A stretch of DNA of 64,000 nucleotides from Gammaproteobacteria bacterium. GTDB lineage: Bacteria; Pseudomonadota; Gammaproteobacteria; JAJFKO01. Numbering within the stretch: the first letter of the stretch is position 1; each line of letters begins with the position of its first letter. Under the pieces are notes generated by a model that saw only the letters and a program-made list of their open reading frames with translations, was not told the DNA's origin and did not search any database. The position numbers and the translations under genes are program-made. Shown here piece after piece: positions 47,784 through 57,314 of this stretch. Where the stretch lies: contig JAJFKO010000035.1 of NCBI GenBank assembly GCA_021773175.1, forward strand, positions 1 through 64,000. The letters run 5' to 3'.

Positions 47784-47832
47784 CTCGCACTCTTAAAGAT
47801 TAGCGTAAAAGTTCAATATATTTGGAAACAGT

Positions 47833-48756
47833 ATGAAGAAGAAAATATCAAGCATTCTCAAGGATGCAGTTAAGAATGTGCAAGATAATCACGAAGGTGA
47901 AGTGGCTAGTTATATACCAGAGTTGGCTGCGTCGCCAGTAGATTATACCAGTATTGCATTGACTCTTATTGATGGTAAACAGCATTCAGCAGGCGATGAT
48001 GCTAATGTTCTTTTCACATTACAAAGTGCCGCTAAGCTTGTTATCTTGATTGCCATGCTTGAAGAATTTGGTGAAGATAAAGTTTTTTCATTGGTTCGTG
48101 TCGAGCCCTCTGGCGCTGATTTCAATTCTGTCGCGCGTTTAGATCAATTTGGACCAAAGCCGTCAAACCCTATGCTAAATTCAGGTGCAATTTTATTGTG
48201 CTGTCATGTTCCGGGTGAAACTGAAGAGCGTTTTGCGTGGCTAGATGCTTGGATGGAAAAATTATTTATGGCCAAGCTATCAATCAATTCTAAAGTATTT
48301 GCTTCTGAGCGTCGTACTGGCGATCGTAATAGAGCACTAGCATATTTACTAAAAAGTAATGGGCTCATTCAAGGAGGTATTAATGATCTATTAGAAACCT
48401 ATTTCTATTTATGTTCTTTTGAAGCATCACCATTACAAGCGTCATATTTACCAATGTTGTTAGCGAATCAAGGGTATTGTCCCAATCGAGATGAACAAAT
48501 TATTTCGCAACGAACCGCGCGTATTGTTACTGCCATCATGGCAACCTGTGGTATGTATAACGAATCTGGACGACATCTTGTGCGTACAGGCATGCCATCG
48601 AAAAGTAGTGTTTCCGGATATATTCTGTCTGTTGCTCCAGGGCATGGTGGATTTGCAGCAATGAGTCCGCGCGTCAATCCTAAGGGTACTAGTATTCGTA
48701 GTGAAATTATGTTGCAATCTGTTGCAGAAAAACTCGATTGGTATCTGAATTTTTAA
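47833..48756 (+). CDS. glsA: Glutaminase (GlsA type)
   Basis: 307 residues. It hydrolyses glutamine to glutamate and ammonia. Serine-dependent glutaminase motifs: LQSAAK (S65, K68), NPMLNSGAI near residue 112 and RTGMPSKSSVSGYI near residue 257 with PGHGGFAAMSPR, where most enzymes have GIPAKSGVGGGI. The active-site region VFTLQS.. is FTLQSAAKLVILIAML, somewhat divergent from the usual QSISK. It may take part in acid tolerance or nitrogen supply. The next gene starts 1 base after its stop. Confidence 0.88.
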   Translation: MKKKISSILKDAVKNVQDNHEGEVASYIPELAASPVDYTSIALTLIDGKQHSAGDDANVLFTLQSAAKLVILIAMLEEFGEDKVFSLVRVEPSGADFNSVARLDQFGPKPSNPMLNSGAILLCCHVPGETEERFAWLDAWMEKLFMAKLSINSKVFASERRTGDRNRALAYLLKSNGLIQGGINDLLETYFYLCSFEASPLQASYLPMLLANQGYCPNRDEQIISQRTARIVTAIMATCGMYNESGRHLVRTGMPSKSSVSGYILSVAPGHGGFAAMSPRVNPKGTSIRSEIMLQSVAEKLDWYLNF

Positions 48757-48757
48757 A

Positions 48758-49498
48758 ATGACGACATGGCAGCTAGCACCAAAAGATATTTCATTACAAA
48801 GCAACCATATTCATATTTGGTATTGTCCTTTTGATGCTTTCAATGAATTAACAATTCAACATTTCTTTGAGCTACTATCTGCTGATGAACAGCAACGTGC
48901 TTTGCGTTTTCGATTTGATAAAGATCGACAGCATAATATTATTGCTCGTGCAAATTTACGATTGTTATTAGCTAACTATTTATCGCTTGCAGCAAAAGAA
49001 CTTACGTTTGAATATAGTGATTATGACAAACCTTTCTTAAGTGAAAATCAAAATACGATTGGCTTAACATTCAATATTACTCATGCAAAAAATGTCTGTT
49101 TACTTGCTTTTAGTGCTAAGCATAATTTTGGTATTGATGTTGAGTCGCTAAGTCGTGAAGCAGCCAATGAAGAGATTGCGCGACGGTTTTTTGCTGAAGA
49201 AGAAGTCCGCGCTTTTTTGGCGTTACCAAAAGCAGAACGCACAGAAGGATTCTTTCGTGCCTGGACGCGTAAAGAAGCCTTTATTAAAGCGATAGGTGAA
49301 GGTTTATCATTTCCATTAGAAGACTTTGTCGTGAGTTTAGATGATACGCATTCAGCAAAACTACTCTCCATTAAGGGCGATAAGCAAGCTGCTGAAAACT
49401 GGCAGATGCATTCGTTTTTGCCGCAAGAAGATTATATTGCAGCTGTGGCTTATCCTGATAAGATAAAACAAATTCATTATTGGCAAGTTACTTTTTAA
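48758..49498 (+). CDS. 4'-phosphopantetheinyl transferase, Sfp type
   Basis: 246 residues. It transfers the phosphopantetheine arm of CoA to carrier proteins. Motifs: FNITHAKNVCLLAFS and GIDVESLSRE near residue 125 (Mg binding), and FFRAWTRKEAFIKAIGEGLSFPL near residue 167. The enzyme is of the two-domain Sfp class used for polyketide or peptide synthases, or it may be the only PPTase of the cell. No synthase genes are in the window. It is probably co-transcribed with glsA and the GNAT gene. Confidence 0.9.
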   Translation: MTTWQLAPKDISLQSNHIHIWYCPFDAFNELTIQHFFELLSADEQQRALRFRFDKDRQHNIIARANLRLLLANYLSLAAKELTFEYSDYDKPFLSENQNTIGLTFNITHAKNVCLLAFSAKHNFGIDVESLSREAANEEIARRFFAEEEVRAFLALPKAERTEGFFRAWTRKEAFIKAIGEGLSFPLEDFVVSLDDTHSAKLLSIKGDKQAAENWQMHSFLPQEDYIAAVAYPDKIKQIHYWQVTF

Positions 49499-49499
49499 T

Positions 49500-50051
49500 A
49501 TGAAAATGACAACAATCTTTAGTGATGGCATCGTTGTCATCCGACCATTTGAAAGATCTGATGTGAGTAATTTATTTACTGCGGTGAGTGAATCACAACA
49601 ACATATTGCTGCTTTTCTAAGCTGGTATCATCCCAATTATTCTATTCGTGATAGTAAAGCATGGGTTAGCTTAGCAATCAAAAATTGGCGTAAGCATCAT
49701 GAATTTCAATTCGTTATTTGTGATGTTCAGACTGGCGAGATTTGTGGCGCAATTGGGATCAGTCAAATTGAGATAGAAAATAAAGTTGCTGATCTTGGCT
49801 ATTGGGTTCGGCGTGGTTATTTGCGTAAAGGTATCGCGACACGCGCATTGCGACTAGCGATAGCATTTGCATTTCAAGAGTTGGATTTAGTGAGACTAGA
49901 ATTGTTAATTAGAGAAGAAAATATTGCTAGCCAAAGAGTTGTGGAGAAAATTAAAGCAACAAAAGAAGGCTTGCTTAAAAATCGACTTTTCAATCAAGGT
50001 GAAAGCCATGATGCCTGGATGTATGCGGTGTTACGTCATTTAAAAGAGTAA
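49500..50051 (+). CDS. GNAT acetyltransferase, RimJ/RimL type
   Basis: 183 residues: IVVIRPFERSDVSNLFTAVSESQQHI at the start and GYWVRRGYLRKGIATRALRLAIAFAFQELDLVRLELLIREENIASQRVVEKI near residue 100, including the acetyl-CoA loop RRGYLRKGIAT. Relatives acetylate ribosomal proteins or other N-termini. It begins 1 base after the PPTase stop. Either ATG at 49500 or 49506 could be used. Confidence 0.88.
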   Translation: MKMTTIFSDGIVVIRPFERSDVSNLFTAVSESQQHIAAFLSWYHPNYSIRDSKAWVSLAIKNWRKHHEFQFVICDVQTGEICGAIGISQIEIENKVADLGYWVRRGYLRKGIATRALRLAIAFAFQELDLVRLELLIREENIASQRVVEKIKATKEGLLKNRLFNQGESHDAWMYAVLRHLKE

Positions 50052-50085
50052 GCTGTATGCCAACATTATCTTTTTTGCATCGCTA

Positions 50086-50835
50086 CTATATTTGTTTTTT
50101 CTGCTGCGGTTGTGCTTGTTGTGCAAGTTCCCATATTCGGTAATCGCAACGATATTGCTTAATAGCAGCATTGACATGAGGCGGTAAAGCTAGGTTAATT
50201 TCAGTCGCAGACATGTCACCATTTGGTTTTGCATCTATTGTGATGCTATCGATTCTAGAAGTATCAGGAGTGGTTGTAGGGTTTCCTTTCCAAGCTAAAT
50301 ATAATTCTAACGCTACTTCAAATTTAGCCATGGCCTGACAAAATAAGTCGCTTTCAAGATCTCCCATTAGTGCGCGAGTGTCAAAATTGTGCATGAAAAA
50401 ATGTAAGCGCCAAGATAAAGCGTCGCCGACCTTTTCTGCAGTAATATATAATTGTAATGCTTGTTGTTGTAGTGACAGTTGTTGTGATAAATCAACAATG
50501 TCTGCTTTATTCATTAAGATATGGGCTTGTTTATGCAGGTAAATGGCAAGTAATCGATTCAGTAGCATGAGCGTTGTATTATCATGAGGATCGGTTAGAC
50601 ATTGGCGACGAACTTTATTTAGAGTCTCGGTATTGGCCTTTATTTCTTTACCTAATGGCATGCCTTTGATATCAACGGATAGTGCTAATTGCGTTAATTG
50701 TTCTATACCTGCTTTCATCTTTGATAAAAATAAGTCAATCGTTGTTGGATCTTCCCAACTTTGTTGACAAATTGCTTCTAATGCATCAACAGTAGCAACA
50801 ATACTTACTAAGACGTCTTTAAACTCTCTAGCCAT
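50086..50835 (-). CDS. Unrecognised helical cytosolic protein
   Basis: 249 residues, predicted mostly helical, no signal or membrane segment. It starts MAREFKDVLVSIVATVDALE and ends AQQAQPQQKKQI, a Gln-rich tail. Leu/Gln-rich segments (DLSQQLSLQQQALQLYITAEK near residue 124) may form coiled coils. It is a single gene, convergent with the GNAT gene and divergent from the dehalogenase-like gene. No family is recognised. Confidence 0.6.
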   Translation of the reverse strand: MAREFKDVLVSIVATVDALEAICQQSWEDPTTIDLFLSKMKAGIEQLTQLALSVDIKGMPLGKEIKANTETLNKVRRQCLTDPHDNTTLMLLNRLLAIYLHKQAHILMNKADIVDLSQQLSLQQQALQLYITAEKVGDALSWRLHFFMHNFDTRALMGDLESDLFCQAMAKFEVALELYLAWKGNPTTTPDTSRIDSITIDAKPNGDMSATEINLALPPHVNAAIKQYRCDYRIWELAQQAQPQQKKQI

Positions 50836-51026
50836 GTGTATACCATTCGCCCTATTTTAGACCCGTTTATTGAGCGTGCATTTATAATCAAAATTTAACC
50901 ATATTGCAAGTGCTAATACATAAATTTAAATTAGTCGTTAAAAGAGCCGGATAAACCTCGCATTTCAAAATACCAAAGGTATAATTTCAAAATTCTCGTC
51001 ATTAAGATATTTAAAAAGGTGTAGCG

Positions 51027-51920
51027 ATGACAACTCAACCACAACTTTCTAGTGAATTTCCTTTTACGTCTAATTATGTTGATGTGCATGGTTCTAAAAT
51101 GCATTACATTGATGAAGGTGAAGGTAAGCCAATTTTATTTCTACATGGTGTACCGACATGGTCTTATATGTGGCGCCATATGATTCCGGAAGTGTCACAG
51201 CATAGTCGTTGTATCGCCGTCGATCTTATTGGTTTGGGGAAATCAGATAAACCTGATATGCCTTATCGCGTATTTGATCACATTAAATATATTGAAGGTT
51301 TTATTGAGGCGCTCAATTTAAAAGATGTAACCTTAATGATGCACGGTTGGGGTTCGGTTATCGGTTTTGATTACGCGATGCGCCATCAAAACAATGTTGC
51401 TGGCTTAGCTTTTTTTGAAGCACGGGTACGCTCCATTCTCGATGAGGAAATGATCGCGCTTCCAGTGAAGCAGTGGCGTAGTAAATTACAAAGCGCTGAT
51501 GGCGGCTTCAATGAAATTATGGATGGTAATGCGTTAGTGAATGAAGTAATGCCGAGTGGTTCATTACGTAAACTTACTGAAGAAGAGATGCAGCACTATC
51601 GTGAACCTTTTGCACAAGCTGGAAGTTGTTTACCTCTCTGGCAATATGTTCAAGACTTACCTTGTGGTGAGAAACCTGCTGATGTTGTAGAATTAATTTC
51701 ACGTTATTCAAAAGCATTACAGACATCAGATATACCTAAACTGATGATGTTCGGTGTACCTGGATTTTTTACTACAATTGAAACGGTACAATGGGCTAAA
51801 GATAATTTACCAAACCTAAGCTTGGTTGATTTAGATGAAGCAATGCATTACGCGCCTGAATATAAACCACATGAAATGAGTTCTGCACTTATTGAATGGT
51901 ATCAACAGCACATTGCATAA
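51027..51920 (+). CDS. Haloalkane dehalogenase-like alpha/beta hydrolase without the nucleophile Asp
   Basis: 297 residues matching the haloalkane dehalogenase family: FLHGVPTWSYMWRHMIP near residue 38, DLIGLGKSDKPD near residue 66, and a C-terminal His region DEAMHYAPEYKP (H274). At the nucleophile elbow, where the family has H-D-W-G, this protein has MHGWGS with Gly107. The change needs one base (GAT to GGT). Without the Asp the halide-displacement chemistry should not work, so a pseudoenzyme or another activity is likely. It is followed 14 bases later by a small lipoprotein gene. Confidence 0.85.
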   Translation: MTTQPQLSSEFPFTSNYVDVHGSKMHYIDEGEGKPILFLHGVPTWSYMWRHMIPEVSQHSRCIAVDLIGLGKSDKPDMPYRVFDHIKYIEGFIEALNLKDVTLMMHGWGSVIGFDYAMRHQNNVAGLAFFEARVRSILDEEMIALPVKQWRSKLQSADGGFNEIMDGNALVNEVMPSGSLRKLTEEEMQHYREPFAQAGSCLPLWQYVQDLPCGEKPADVVELISRYSKALQTSDIPKLMMFGVPGFFTTIETVQWAKDNLPNLSLVDLDEAMHYAPEYKPHEMSSALIEWYQQHIA

Positions 51921-51934
51921 GGTAGAAATCGAAC

Positions 51935-52123
51935 ATGCGGTATTTAATTATTGTAGTAAGTCTATGTTTAACCGTTTTGTGTCTTAGTGCATGTGGTCCA
52001 CACTCTAGTTGTCCTGGACGTCGCCAATGTCATTATGAACCAGTGCATTATGGTGTAAATAAAACGAATCTTCACTTAAGACGCGGTAAGTTTCGTGGTG
52101 ACTACACGCATCACTATAAGTAA
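51935..52123 (+). CDS. Small lipoprotein
   Basis: 62 residues. A hydrophobic signal (about 4-18) ends in the lipobox LSAC, with Cys20 as the lipidated residue. The mature part is short, basic and rich in His and Arg, with three more Cys or so. The residue after Cys is Gly, which suggests outer-membrane sorting. AAGGTAG precedes the ATG. It probably shares a transcript with the hydrolase gene. Function unknown. Confidence 0.7.
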   Translation: MRYLIIVVSLCLTVLCLSACGPHSSCPGRRQCHYEPVHYGVNKTNLHLRRGKFRGDYTHHYK

Positions 52124-52316
52124 ATTGGCCATGATGTGATGAAAAAGATCCTCGCTAGATCATGAGGTTATCTAGTCACAAGGGCTAGGAACTCATGACT
52201 CAACTTAAGTCATGTTTCAATTTAATATTCTTTTAAGTTTTATTTGATATCATATTCTGCTCACGCAAAGAGGTTAGTGTTTAACGTAAGTTCTGAAAGC
52301 TCTGGAGAGAGAATCA

Positions 52317-53165
52317 ATGAGTAAGACCTTGGCAGATAAGCATACCGTTATTCAAAGTGCAAGCCAACATCACCAGCACTTAAACCAAATCTGTAATGAA
52401 TTTAAGAAGAAGTTCAATTTAAATTGCTTTCAGCATATAAGATGGTACAAAGACAATAAAAAAATTGACCTATGTAGCAATATTGAAATGCTAGAATGGT
52501 ATTATAATGAAGAGCTTTTTGATTTTTCTTTAACTGAAATACCTGCAGTGAATTTTGATGATGGTTATTTAATTGGTGACAGCATAGAAAACTCATCACC
52601 AGTAAAGAAACACTTAGGAGCACTGTTAACAGAAATCTTCGATATATCACACCATTTTTTCATGTTTGATGCATCTGAAGAGCATAGCGATCTTTTTATT
52701 TTCTCATCTCCAGAAAAAGAACATCAAGCAAATATAAAATATATGAATAACTTTGATTGCTTTAAGAATTTCATCCAGCATTATCGAACTAAAGCAGTTA
52801 ATATCTTAGATGATTATCAACGATTTAAAGCAGAGGATTTTATTGCGATAAAACCTGATTACCTTATAGATACAGTAAACAATCATCTGATTACAACAAA
52901 TAGTCTTACTAGAAGTTATACTAATCTCCATAGACTGAGTCGTCGAGAAATTGAAACATTATATTGGTTAACAATGGGGAAAACCGTACCAGAAATTGCA
53001 ATAATATTAGAGCGTTCCAAACGAACCGTTGAAGACTTTGTGATAAATATCAAAACCAAGTTAATTTGTGACAACTTGGTTCAAGTGGGACAGAAAGTTG
53101 GGAATCTCCAACATCATTTTAATCCTTTATTTAATGAAATGAGGGTAGTTAATGATCAACATTGA
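52317..53165 (+). CDS. LuxR-type transcriptional regulator, copy 1
   Basis: 282 residues. The C-terminal LuxR/NarL HTH is LSRREIETLYWLTMGKTVPEIAIILERSKRTVEDFVINI (about 212-250). The N-terminal ~190 residues share motifs with the next gene (HxRWY, FDISHHFFMF) but not the conserved residues of acyl-homoserine-lactone binding domains that I can see. GGAGAG lies before the ATG. It overlaps the next gene by 14 bases. A ligand or partner is not evident. Confidence 0.85.
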   Translation: MSKTLADKHTVIQSASQHHQHLNQICNEFKKKFNLNCFQHIRWYKDNKKIDLCSNIEMLEWYYNEELFDFSLTEIPAVNFDDGYLIGDSIENSSPVKKHLGALLTEIFDISHHFFMFDASEEHSDLFIFSSPEKEHQANIKYMNNFDCFKNFIQHYRTKAVNILDDYQRFKAEDFIAIKPDYLIDTVNNHLITTNSLTRSYTNLHRLSRREIETLYWLTMGKTVPEIAIILERSKRTVEDFVINIKTKLICDNLVQVGQKVGNLQHHFNPLFNEMRVVNDQH

Positions 53166-53991
53166 TAATAGAGAATATCCTGCGCTCCAAAATATTCATC
53201 AATACCATAGCGATATCGATCAGATTGTTAGTGAGTTAAAAACTAAAATTGCACTTAACTGTTTTTGGCACTCGCGCTGGTATGATGATAATTCAAAAGT
53301 GGACCTATGCAATCATCTTAAAGGTTCTGAGTGGTATTATCGTGAAAAATTATTTAATCAAGCCATTTCAGAAAATCCAATCAAGCCAACAAGCTCAAGT
53401 TTTTTATTAGCAGATACCTTTTCTGAAGATGAAGGTCATATGCAAAAATTAGGTATACCACTTAAGAGCTATTTTGATATTTCTCATTTATTATTTATTT
53501 TTGAGCCTAATGATGATTACTATGACATGTATTTCTTTGCAGTGCCGGAGAAAACATTGAATGCAAATACTCTCTATCTTCGTCATTTTGATTATATAAA
53601 AGCTTTCATTAAAGACTATCAGGTTAAAGCTAAAACAATTATTGAAGATTCCTCAATACAAAAAACATTACAAACAAAAACCGTTACTAACCAATATTTA
53701 TATAATACGGTCAATAATAATTTAATTGAGTTAGAACCAGAAAAACAGCAGAATCTACGATTACATAAACTTACTCAGCGTGAAATACAAACGCTATATT
53801 GGCTTGCTGAAGGTAAAACGATTCCTGGCATTGCGATGATCCTTGGTTTGTCAAAACGAACTATTGAAGATTATGTAATAAATATTAAAACCAAGCTTTC
53901 ATGTGATAGTTTATTTCAGATAGGACAAGTTATTGGCAGTAATAAAGAGCTGTTTAATGTACTTTTTAAAGAAACCATGAATGATAGCTAG
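53152..53991 (+). CDS. LuxR-type transcriptional regulator, copy 2
   Basis: 279 residues, a tandem paralogue of the preceding protein: the same layout, with HSRWYDD near residue 39, YFDISHLLFIFEP near residue 106 and the HTH LTQREIQTLYWLAEGKTIPGIAMILGLSKRTIEDYVINI near residue 209. The overlap with copy 1 implies translational coupling and perhaps heteromer formation. The two have diverged considerably, so the duplication is old. Confidence 0.85.
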   Translation: MINIDNREYPALQNIHQYHSDIDQIVSELKTKIALNCFWHSRWYDDNSKVDLCNHLKGSEWYYREKLFNQAISENPIKPTSSSFLLADTFSEDEGHMQKLGIPLKSYFDISHLLFIFEPNDDYYDMYFFAVPEKTLNANTLYLRHFDYIKAFIKDYQVKAKTIIEDSSIQKTLQTKTVTNQYLYNTVNNNLIELEPEKQQNLRLHKLTQREIQTLYWLAEGKTIPGIAMILGLSKRTIEDYVINIKTKLSCDSLFQIGQVIGSNKELFNVLFKETMNDS

Positions 53992-54188
53992 AACATTTTC
54001 TTTACTGATTCTGTTCTTAGATTTTTTAAATGTAACATTTCGTAAAAGTGTCTCGCAATACATCTCGTCAAACCCTAATGCATTGAATAAAACGGCTGAC
54101 ACCGTAGTTATACGGATTGTTAAAAATAGATGTTTAGGCTAAACTTTGAACATGTTGTTTTTTTAATGTAGAAAGTAGGTATTAATGT

Positions 54189-56915
54189 ATGTTTAGAGAG
54201 ATTTTGCTAGATATTGATGAGACGTTATTCAAAGAATCCTCAGAGATCAGTACGATTCTTAATGTTAATTTACTTCGAGCTCTGAAGCTATTAGGTGTGA
54301 AAAGAATTAATTTCTTTACCAAGATGTCATTAAGACCTCTAGGTCAATCGATTGTAGATCGTAGTGATGACCTCACAGGATTACAAATGATGACGCGGGC
54401 TAAGTTAGAGCAAGCTTTAATAGATGAAGGATTTGAAGTTAGTCATGTTGTCACGCCTGCCGATAGGTTCATTAGGCTTGAAGGCGATAAGATTCCAGTA
54501 AGAAAGGCTGGTGCTGCTTATCATTATTGGTATAGAGAATGTTATAAACGCATAGTTCAAGGCAATATTCGTAACGCGCATGGTTTACCTGAGGAGAATT
54601 TAACTCCAGAACAAAATGAACGTTTTAGAATTGCTGTCACAATTCAAAAAGGCCCTGAAGGTTTATTCAATAACTATCTGCAAACAAGCATGCAAGGTAT
54701 TCAACGAGTTCGTAAAAGCAATTTCTCTACTCCAGAAGGTGAAAAATATTTTGGTGCGTTAGAAAAATCTATGAATACACTTGATATGGATACATGTCAG
54801 CAACTTATTGATGGATGGGAAGCCGAGAATAATATCATGTTGAATGATGACGAACGTTTCTGGTTTATGGCATATTTACAGTGGGAACGCGCATCTCAGT
54901 TAGCAGGCAAAGCCGATGCTGAATGTGGTTATGATGGCGTTAAAGGGGTTATGACGGAACTCTATGATACTGAACAGCCAGTAGACTTTTTGGCTTTGCT
55001 GGATGATAGTAAAACAGAATTAGCAACTGTTGAGAAAGCATTTAAAAAAATCAAACAACAGCGTGCTGGATTCACTGGCGTTGTGGTTCCTGTGAAAATG
55101 TATAGTAACCCTGACAGTCCAGGAGATAGTGTTGCGTATTATCTTTTGAAATTTGTCTCTTTTGAGAAACCCTTGGATGAATTATCGCGTAAAGCCTTTA
55201 TTGAATATCTAAAACAGGCAGGCAATGATCACTTACGTCCATATCCAAAACGTCTTGTCTGTCAAATGCTATTGCCTGTCGTGCAGTCATTGGAAGAATT
55301 CTTGCAGAAAAACACATTGCCTGAAGCCGTGCTTTCGCATTATGTAACACTTTATCAGCGCTTGATTCGCATGGGAACTGCCGAGATCGACGATTTTAAA
55401 GTGGTAAGTGAGGCAATGAGTAGTATTCAAAAAACATTTGCGTCTATACAGGCTGAGCTAGAAAAAATTAGCTATCAAGATGGCGCCAATAGTCTAATTA
55501 ATGCGGCTAATTGTTTACAGTCTGACGCTGTTGCTACAATTATTTCTCGTTCTGGTTTGCTAACTTATTGTTATGAGCCATTGTCTACTCAGAAGCTTGC
55601 AAAGAAAGAGATTACTGTTGCGACTGTGGAAAAAATGATTAAAACATTTAAAAAGAAGCTTCCATGGAGAAGGTCATCAGGTCAATCTCAAGCTGTAAAA
55701 GATTTAGATGATTGCTATAACAGCATGCTTGCTGCACATAGTAAAGTGAAAACAGAAAGAATAACTTTTCAAGAGCAACTGCAACTGCTTGAAATCATGT
55801 ATAAGGCGGATGAGATTTATGATGATGCTACACAACAGGCTTTTGATGTAGTCTTGCAGCAGTATTCTCTAACGCTTGTTAATCCTGATGTTATTAGAGC
55901 ATTAATAAAGAGCCAACTTTTTAGCAAGCAGAATGTGCAAGCACTAGAAATAGCTTGCGCGCCTTACTTAGGGATCAGAAAGTTCAATGTTTTGGGACCT
56001 GTACGTCAAAAAATGTTAATGCTATTGTCAGACTCAGAGACGTTAACTCAACATGCGTTAGAATACATTCTTAGTCTTGATGAAGAAAAATATAAACTGG
56101 TTCATGTCGCTGAAGGTTTAGATACGCTGCTGAAAAATTCAGATATCAAACTGTCTTTGTTTAACTTGCAAGCTTTAGTTGATGCTGGGTTTACTGAGCA
56201 GGAAGATGCAGATTTTGCCCGTTTGGGCTTGGGCAGGATGCAAGAGTATTGGCAAGCAAATAGAGACTTTAAATATCCGAAGCCTATCTCATTTCAATGG
56301 GTTTTTGATAGTATGTGCCAAAATGCTAAAGGTGGTTTGGCGAGATTATTTGCTATTGAAGCTAAAATATTTCCTACTGCATCTGCAATTCAAGAAAAGG
56401 ATGTTTATGCACTCGAAGCGTTATATGCTAATGAAATAGATCATCGCTATAATTATCTGCTGCTAACAAGATTTGGTATTGATGTACAGAGAGCAAGAGC
56501 GATAGCGAAAAGGATGTCGTTATTAGATACTGATACGATTTCTGTCTTAGAGAGGCTCAATGACAGTGCGGTAATAAGACTCAATCAGTTTTCACCAACG
56601 CAATTAGAAACTCATTTTAAAATTATCTACTCTGCAATACATGATAGTACTCAAGCGTTTGATTTTGATGCTGTTAGACAACAATTACAAGCAATAGATG
56701 ATGGCTATCTTTCTGCTCGAGAAACGGTAGAATCATTAAAACAAAAAGTGCAGTCAGCAAAGCAGTTGGAAGGTGAAGGCTTAAGCTATCTTACTCAGCA
56801 TGCAACTTTTGGTACACAACAAGAGATTATACGCCTGCGTCATGAAGATCCTGTTTTGCAGCATGAATACGATAAACGTTTTGGCTTAACGGTACCAAAG
56901 AGTCCTAGTAAATAA
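54189..56915 (+). CDS. 908-residue putative host-directed protein with N-terminal HAD-like motif
   Basis: The start MFREILLDIDETLF carries the HAD motif I DxDxT (D8, D10), and INFFTKMS near residue 41 could be motif II (Thr/Ser after hydrophobics). Motifs III and IV are not clear. The remainder (about 200-908) is helical and rich in Lys/Glu/Gln, with no signal peptide or membrane segment and no family recognised. Large proteins combining one enzyme-like domain with helical regions are common among Legionella effectors; that is inference. It stands alone, with LuxR genes before and a monooxygenase gene after. Confidence 0.65.
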   Translation: MFREILLDIDETLFKESSEISTILNVNLLRALKLLGVKRINFFTKMSLRPLGQSIVDRSDDLTGLQMMTRAKLEQALIDEGFEVSHVVTPADRFIRLEGDKIPVRKAGAAYHYWYRECYKRIVQGNIRNAHGLPEENLTPEQNERFRIAVTIQKGPEGLFNNYLQTSMQGIQRVRKSNFSTPEGEKYFGALEKSMNTLDMDTCQQLIDGWEAENNIMLNDDERFWFMAYLQWERASQLAGKADAECGYDGVKGVMTELYDTEQPVDFLALLDDSKTELATVEKAFKKIKQQRAGFTGVVVPVKMYSNPDSPGDSVAYYLLKFVSFEKPLDELSRKAFIEYLKQAGNDHLRPYPKRLVCQMLLPVVQSLEEFLQKNTLPEAVLSHYVTLYQRLIRMGTAEIDDFKVVSEAMSSIQKTFASIQAELEKISYQDGANSLINAANCLQSDAVATIISRSGLLTYCYEPLSTQKLAKKEITVATVEKMIKTFKKKLPWRRSSGQSQAVKDLDDCYNSMLAAHSKVKTERITFQEQLQLLEIMYKADEIYDDATQQAFDVVLQQYSLTLVNPDVIRALIKSQLFSKQNVQALEIACAPYLGIRKFNVLGPVRQKMLMLLSDSETLTQHALEYILSLDEEKYKLVHVAEGLDTLLKNSDIKLSLFNLQALVDAGFTEQEDADFARLGLGRMQEYWQANRDFKYPKPISFQWVFDSMCQNAKGGLARLFAIEAKIFPTASAIQEKDVYALEALYANEIDHRYNYLLLTRFGIDVQRARAIAKRMSLLDTDTISVLERLNDSAVIRLNQFSPTQLETHFKIIYSAIHDSTQAFDFDAVRQQLQAIDDGYLSARETVESLKQKVQSAKQLEGEGLSYLTQHATFGTQQEIIRLRHEDPVLQHEYDKRFGLTVPKSPSK

Positions 56916-56942
56916 TATTAGACTAAATAAAAGGAGATTTGA

Positions 56943-57239
56943 ATGGCTGAAATCATTGTTGTTGAAACCATAAAAGCGATACCAGGCAAAGAACAATCTT
57001 TAAAACAAGCGTTATTAGCATTGGTTCCAGTAAGTTTAGCTGAAGCAGGCTGTTCATATTATGAAGTGGCTGACCCTATTGATAAGCTGGGAACATTCTT
57101 AGTGTTAATGCGAATGACAGATATGGCGGCATTAAAAGAGCACCATAACTCTGAGCACATTGCTGAGTTTGTGCAAAAGTACGATCATATTCTTTACGAT
57201 GAAGTCGAAGAAGTTGTTTGGCAAAGTCTGTCAATTTAG
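56943..57239 (+). CDS. Antibiotic biosynthesis monooxygenase (ABM) domain protein
   Basis: 98 residues of the ABM ferredoxin-like fold: IVVETIKAIPGKEQSLKQALLALVPVSLAEAGCSYYEV and HHNSEHIAEFVQKY. Relatives (YgiN and others) act as cofactor-free quinol oxygenases or as regulators. AAAGGAG lies 7 bases before the ATG. It starts 27 bases after the 908-residue gene. Confidence 0.88.
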   Translation: MAEIIVVETIKAIPGKEQSLKQALLALVPVSLAEAGCSYYEVADPIDKLGTFLVLMRMTDMAALKEHHNSEHIAEFVQKYDHILYDEVEEVVWQSLSI

Positions 57240-57314
57240 CAAGAATGGTCAAGTTACGTTATGCTTAAGCCGTTAAACTCCTGACACTGAAAATAAATAG
57301 TAGAAGGTGCTCTT

